A stretch of 50,861 nt of DNA. Origin: an uncultured Kiritimatiellota bacterium. Lineage in GTDB: Bacteria; Verrucomicrobiota; Kiritimatiellia; RFP12; UBA1067. The notes under the pieces were generated by a model. It was not told the origin of the DNA. It was given only the letters and a program-made list of their open reading frames with translations, and ran no database searches. The position numbers were made by a program, and so were the translations under genes. Where the stretch lies: assembly GCA_934675625.1 (NCBI GenBank), contig CAKURH010000013.1, positions 1-50,861 on the forward strand, given 5' to 3'. How positions within the stretch are numbered: the first letter of the stretch is position 1; each line of letters begins with the position of its first letter. Of the stretch, positions 47,040 through 50,861 are shown piece by piece.

Positions 47040-47714
47040 TCAATACCAGGTCTCCGGGACCCAGACCACGTCGCCGGCGCGGAGCTGCATGTCCTTGTCG
47101 ATGCGTCCGTCCTTGCCGATCTCGCTGATGCTCACGTACGTGCGCGTCTGGTTCCCGTCCCTGTCGCACCGCGTCACGCGGATGTTCGACTTGTCGGCGA
47201 ACGGCCGGCACCCGCCCGCCGCCTGCAGCACCTTCGTGACCGTGAGGTCCATCGTCGCCGGCATGTTCACGGGACCGGGGTTCATGACCTCGCCCAAGAC
47301 CGTCACCGTCCCCCACGGCGAGACGCCCTTGCCGTCGTACGGCGAGAACGTCACCGTGATCATCGGCTGGCGCAGGTACTTCGAGTAGGCCTTCACGAGC
47401 TTCTGCTTCAGGGACTCCAGCGTCAGCCCGTCGCACGCGACCGGCTCCTGCAGGAGCAGCGGCAGCGTGATGTCGCCGTTCTGGTCGACCAGGACTTCCA
47501 TCGTCGTCGGCGGGGCCGCGACCGTGCCGACCTGAATCGTCAGCTGCACGCCCGGACGAATCCGCGGCCCGTCCCACCACGTCGCGACGACCGACGAGTC
47601 GACCGCTTCGCGCGGGCGAAACGCATCGACAATCGTCTCGCAACCGCTGAAAAGGCCCAGCGAACACGCGCAGACGACTGCTTTCAAGAAAGATTGATGG
47701 AACACTTTCCCCAT
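47040..47714 (-). CDS. Wza-like polysaccharide export lipoprotein
   Basis: 224 residues. Signal peptide with lipobox LFSGC; then the poly-export motif IRPGVQLTIQVGT...VLVDQNGDITLPLL, LESLKQKLVKAYSKYLRQPM and an SLBB-type domain (VTVLGEVMNPGPVNMP, TVTKVLQAAGGCRPFADKSN, LRAGDVVWVPE). Forms the outer-membrane channel for exopolysaccharide. Shorter than E. coli Wza (379) because it has one SLBB domain and lacks the C-terminal helix, which is common outside enterics. First gene of the operon; the -10 box lies only 11 nt before its ATG. Confidence 0.92.
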   Translation of the reverse strand: MGKVFHQSFLKAVVCACSLGLFSGCETIVDAFRPREAVDSSVVATWWDGPRIRPGVQLTIQVGTVAAPPTTMEVLVDQNGDITLPLLLQEPVACDGLTLESLKQKLVKAYSKYLRQPMITVTFSPYDGKGVSPWGTVTVLGEVMNPGPVNMPATMDLTVTKVLQAAGGCRPFADKSNIRVTRCDRDGNQTRTYVSISEIGKDGRIDKDMQLRAGDVVWVPETWY

Positions 47715-47725
47715 AATCAGCGCGT

Positions 47726-47755
47726 ATTATACACCCAGATGGGTGAAGAAGTCAA
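47726..47755 (-). promoter_or_regulatory. Promoter of the exopolysaccharide operon with a palindrome in the spacer
   Basis: Minus strand TTGACT (47755-47750) and TATAAT (47731-47726), spacer 18 nt: near-perfect sigma70-type. Within the spacer lies CACCCATCTGGGTG (47745-47732), a 6+6 inverted repeat abutting the -10 box, a likely operator for a dimeric repressor or activator. The expected transcript start is about 5 nt before the wza-like ATG. Confidence 0.7.
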
Positions 47756-47813
47756 CCGTGCACAGGCGCGCTCACGTCTTTGGCCCGTCGGCCCCCCGAC
47801 ACTTCATCGCGCA

Positions 47814-50861
<3,048 letters not shown>

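Overview
The window is a GC-rich, gene-dense piece of a Gram-negative (diderm) chromosome. Almost every gene after 4.7 kb lies on the minus strand, in long runs with ATGA or TGATG stop/start overlaps. The organism is most likely a PVC-group bacterium close to Kiritimatiellota/Verrucomicrobiota. This is inference from a Chlamydia-like type III secretion (T3SS) gene order, a Chlamydia Pmp-like protein with GGAI/FxxN repeats, an LptE/BamD-type outer-membrane assembly pair, and several short dispersed repeats that have invaded genes. No rRNA gene or phylogenetic marker test was available.

Layout. (1) 0-4.7 kb, plus strand: accessory region with a large secreted-type protein carrying a Ca-binding DxDxDGxxN motif, a lipoprotein, a truncated Tle1-like (DUF2235) phospholipase, and a mosaic of decayed genes including a glycyl-radical activase with an internal deletion. 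(2) 4.7-12.1 kb, minus: trp operon trpC-trpB-trpA-trpF, followed by an SDR, birA, mnmA and a TrzN/MtaD-like amidohydrolase. It has a good sigma70-type promoter and a textbook attenuator: a 24-codon leader with three consecutive Trp codons, an antiterminator pairing and a U-tract terminator. (3) 12.1-28.9 kb, minus: one long T3SS operon reading (5'->3') small protein, CesT chaperone, SctC, SctW, CesT chaperone, 127-aa SctX-like protein, SctV, SctD, SctE-like, SctF, SctG-like, SctI, SctJ, [inserted GxxExxY element], TPR protein, SctK-position protein, SctL, SctN, AIM24-like protein, SctO, SctP, SctQ. SctR/S/T/U are not in the window. (4) 29-31 kb: directly upstream of the T3SS operon, a 60-aa lipoprotein with 13 Cys and a membrane-anchored OmpR-type regulator with a 9-Cys N-terminus; then a CtkA/HipA-like kinase with a small partner. 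(5) 31-40.9 kb: housekeeping genes gltX, pyrD, dprA, tRNA-Glu, a TPR protein, an Lrp-type sensor domain, lptE, a BamD-like protein, parC and rsmE. (6) 40.9-47.7 kb: exopolysaccharide export operon (Wza-like lipoprotein, periplasmic protein, beta-barrel, O-antigen-ligase-like protein, tyrosine autokinase) behind a near-consensus promoter with a palindrome in its spacer. (7) 47.8 kb to the edge: Pmp-like beta-helix protein, cut by the window.

The main themes are: (a) a complete T3SS core operon with odd parts (SctQ without a visible C-terminal SPOA domain, short SctJ, an AIM24-like gene between SctN and SctO); (b) short dispersed repeats that sit inside reading frames and encode protein segments, most strikingly about half of SctP, the needle-length ruler; (c) a GxxExxY nuclease-family gene carried between about 41-bp terminal inverted repeats inside the T3SS operon; and (d) a Cys-rich lipoprotein/regulator pair that may sense metal or redox state and control secretion. 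All product calls rest on reading motifs and context by eye; no database search was run.
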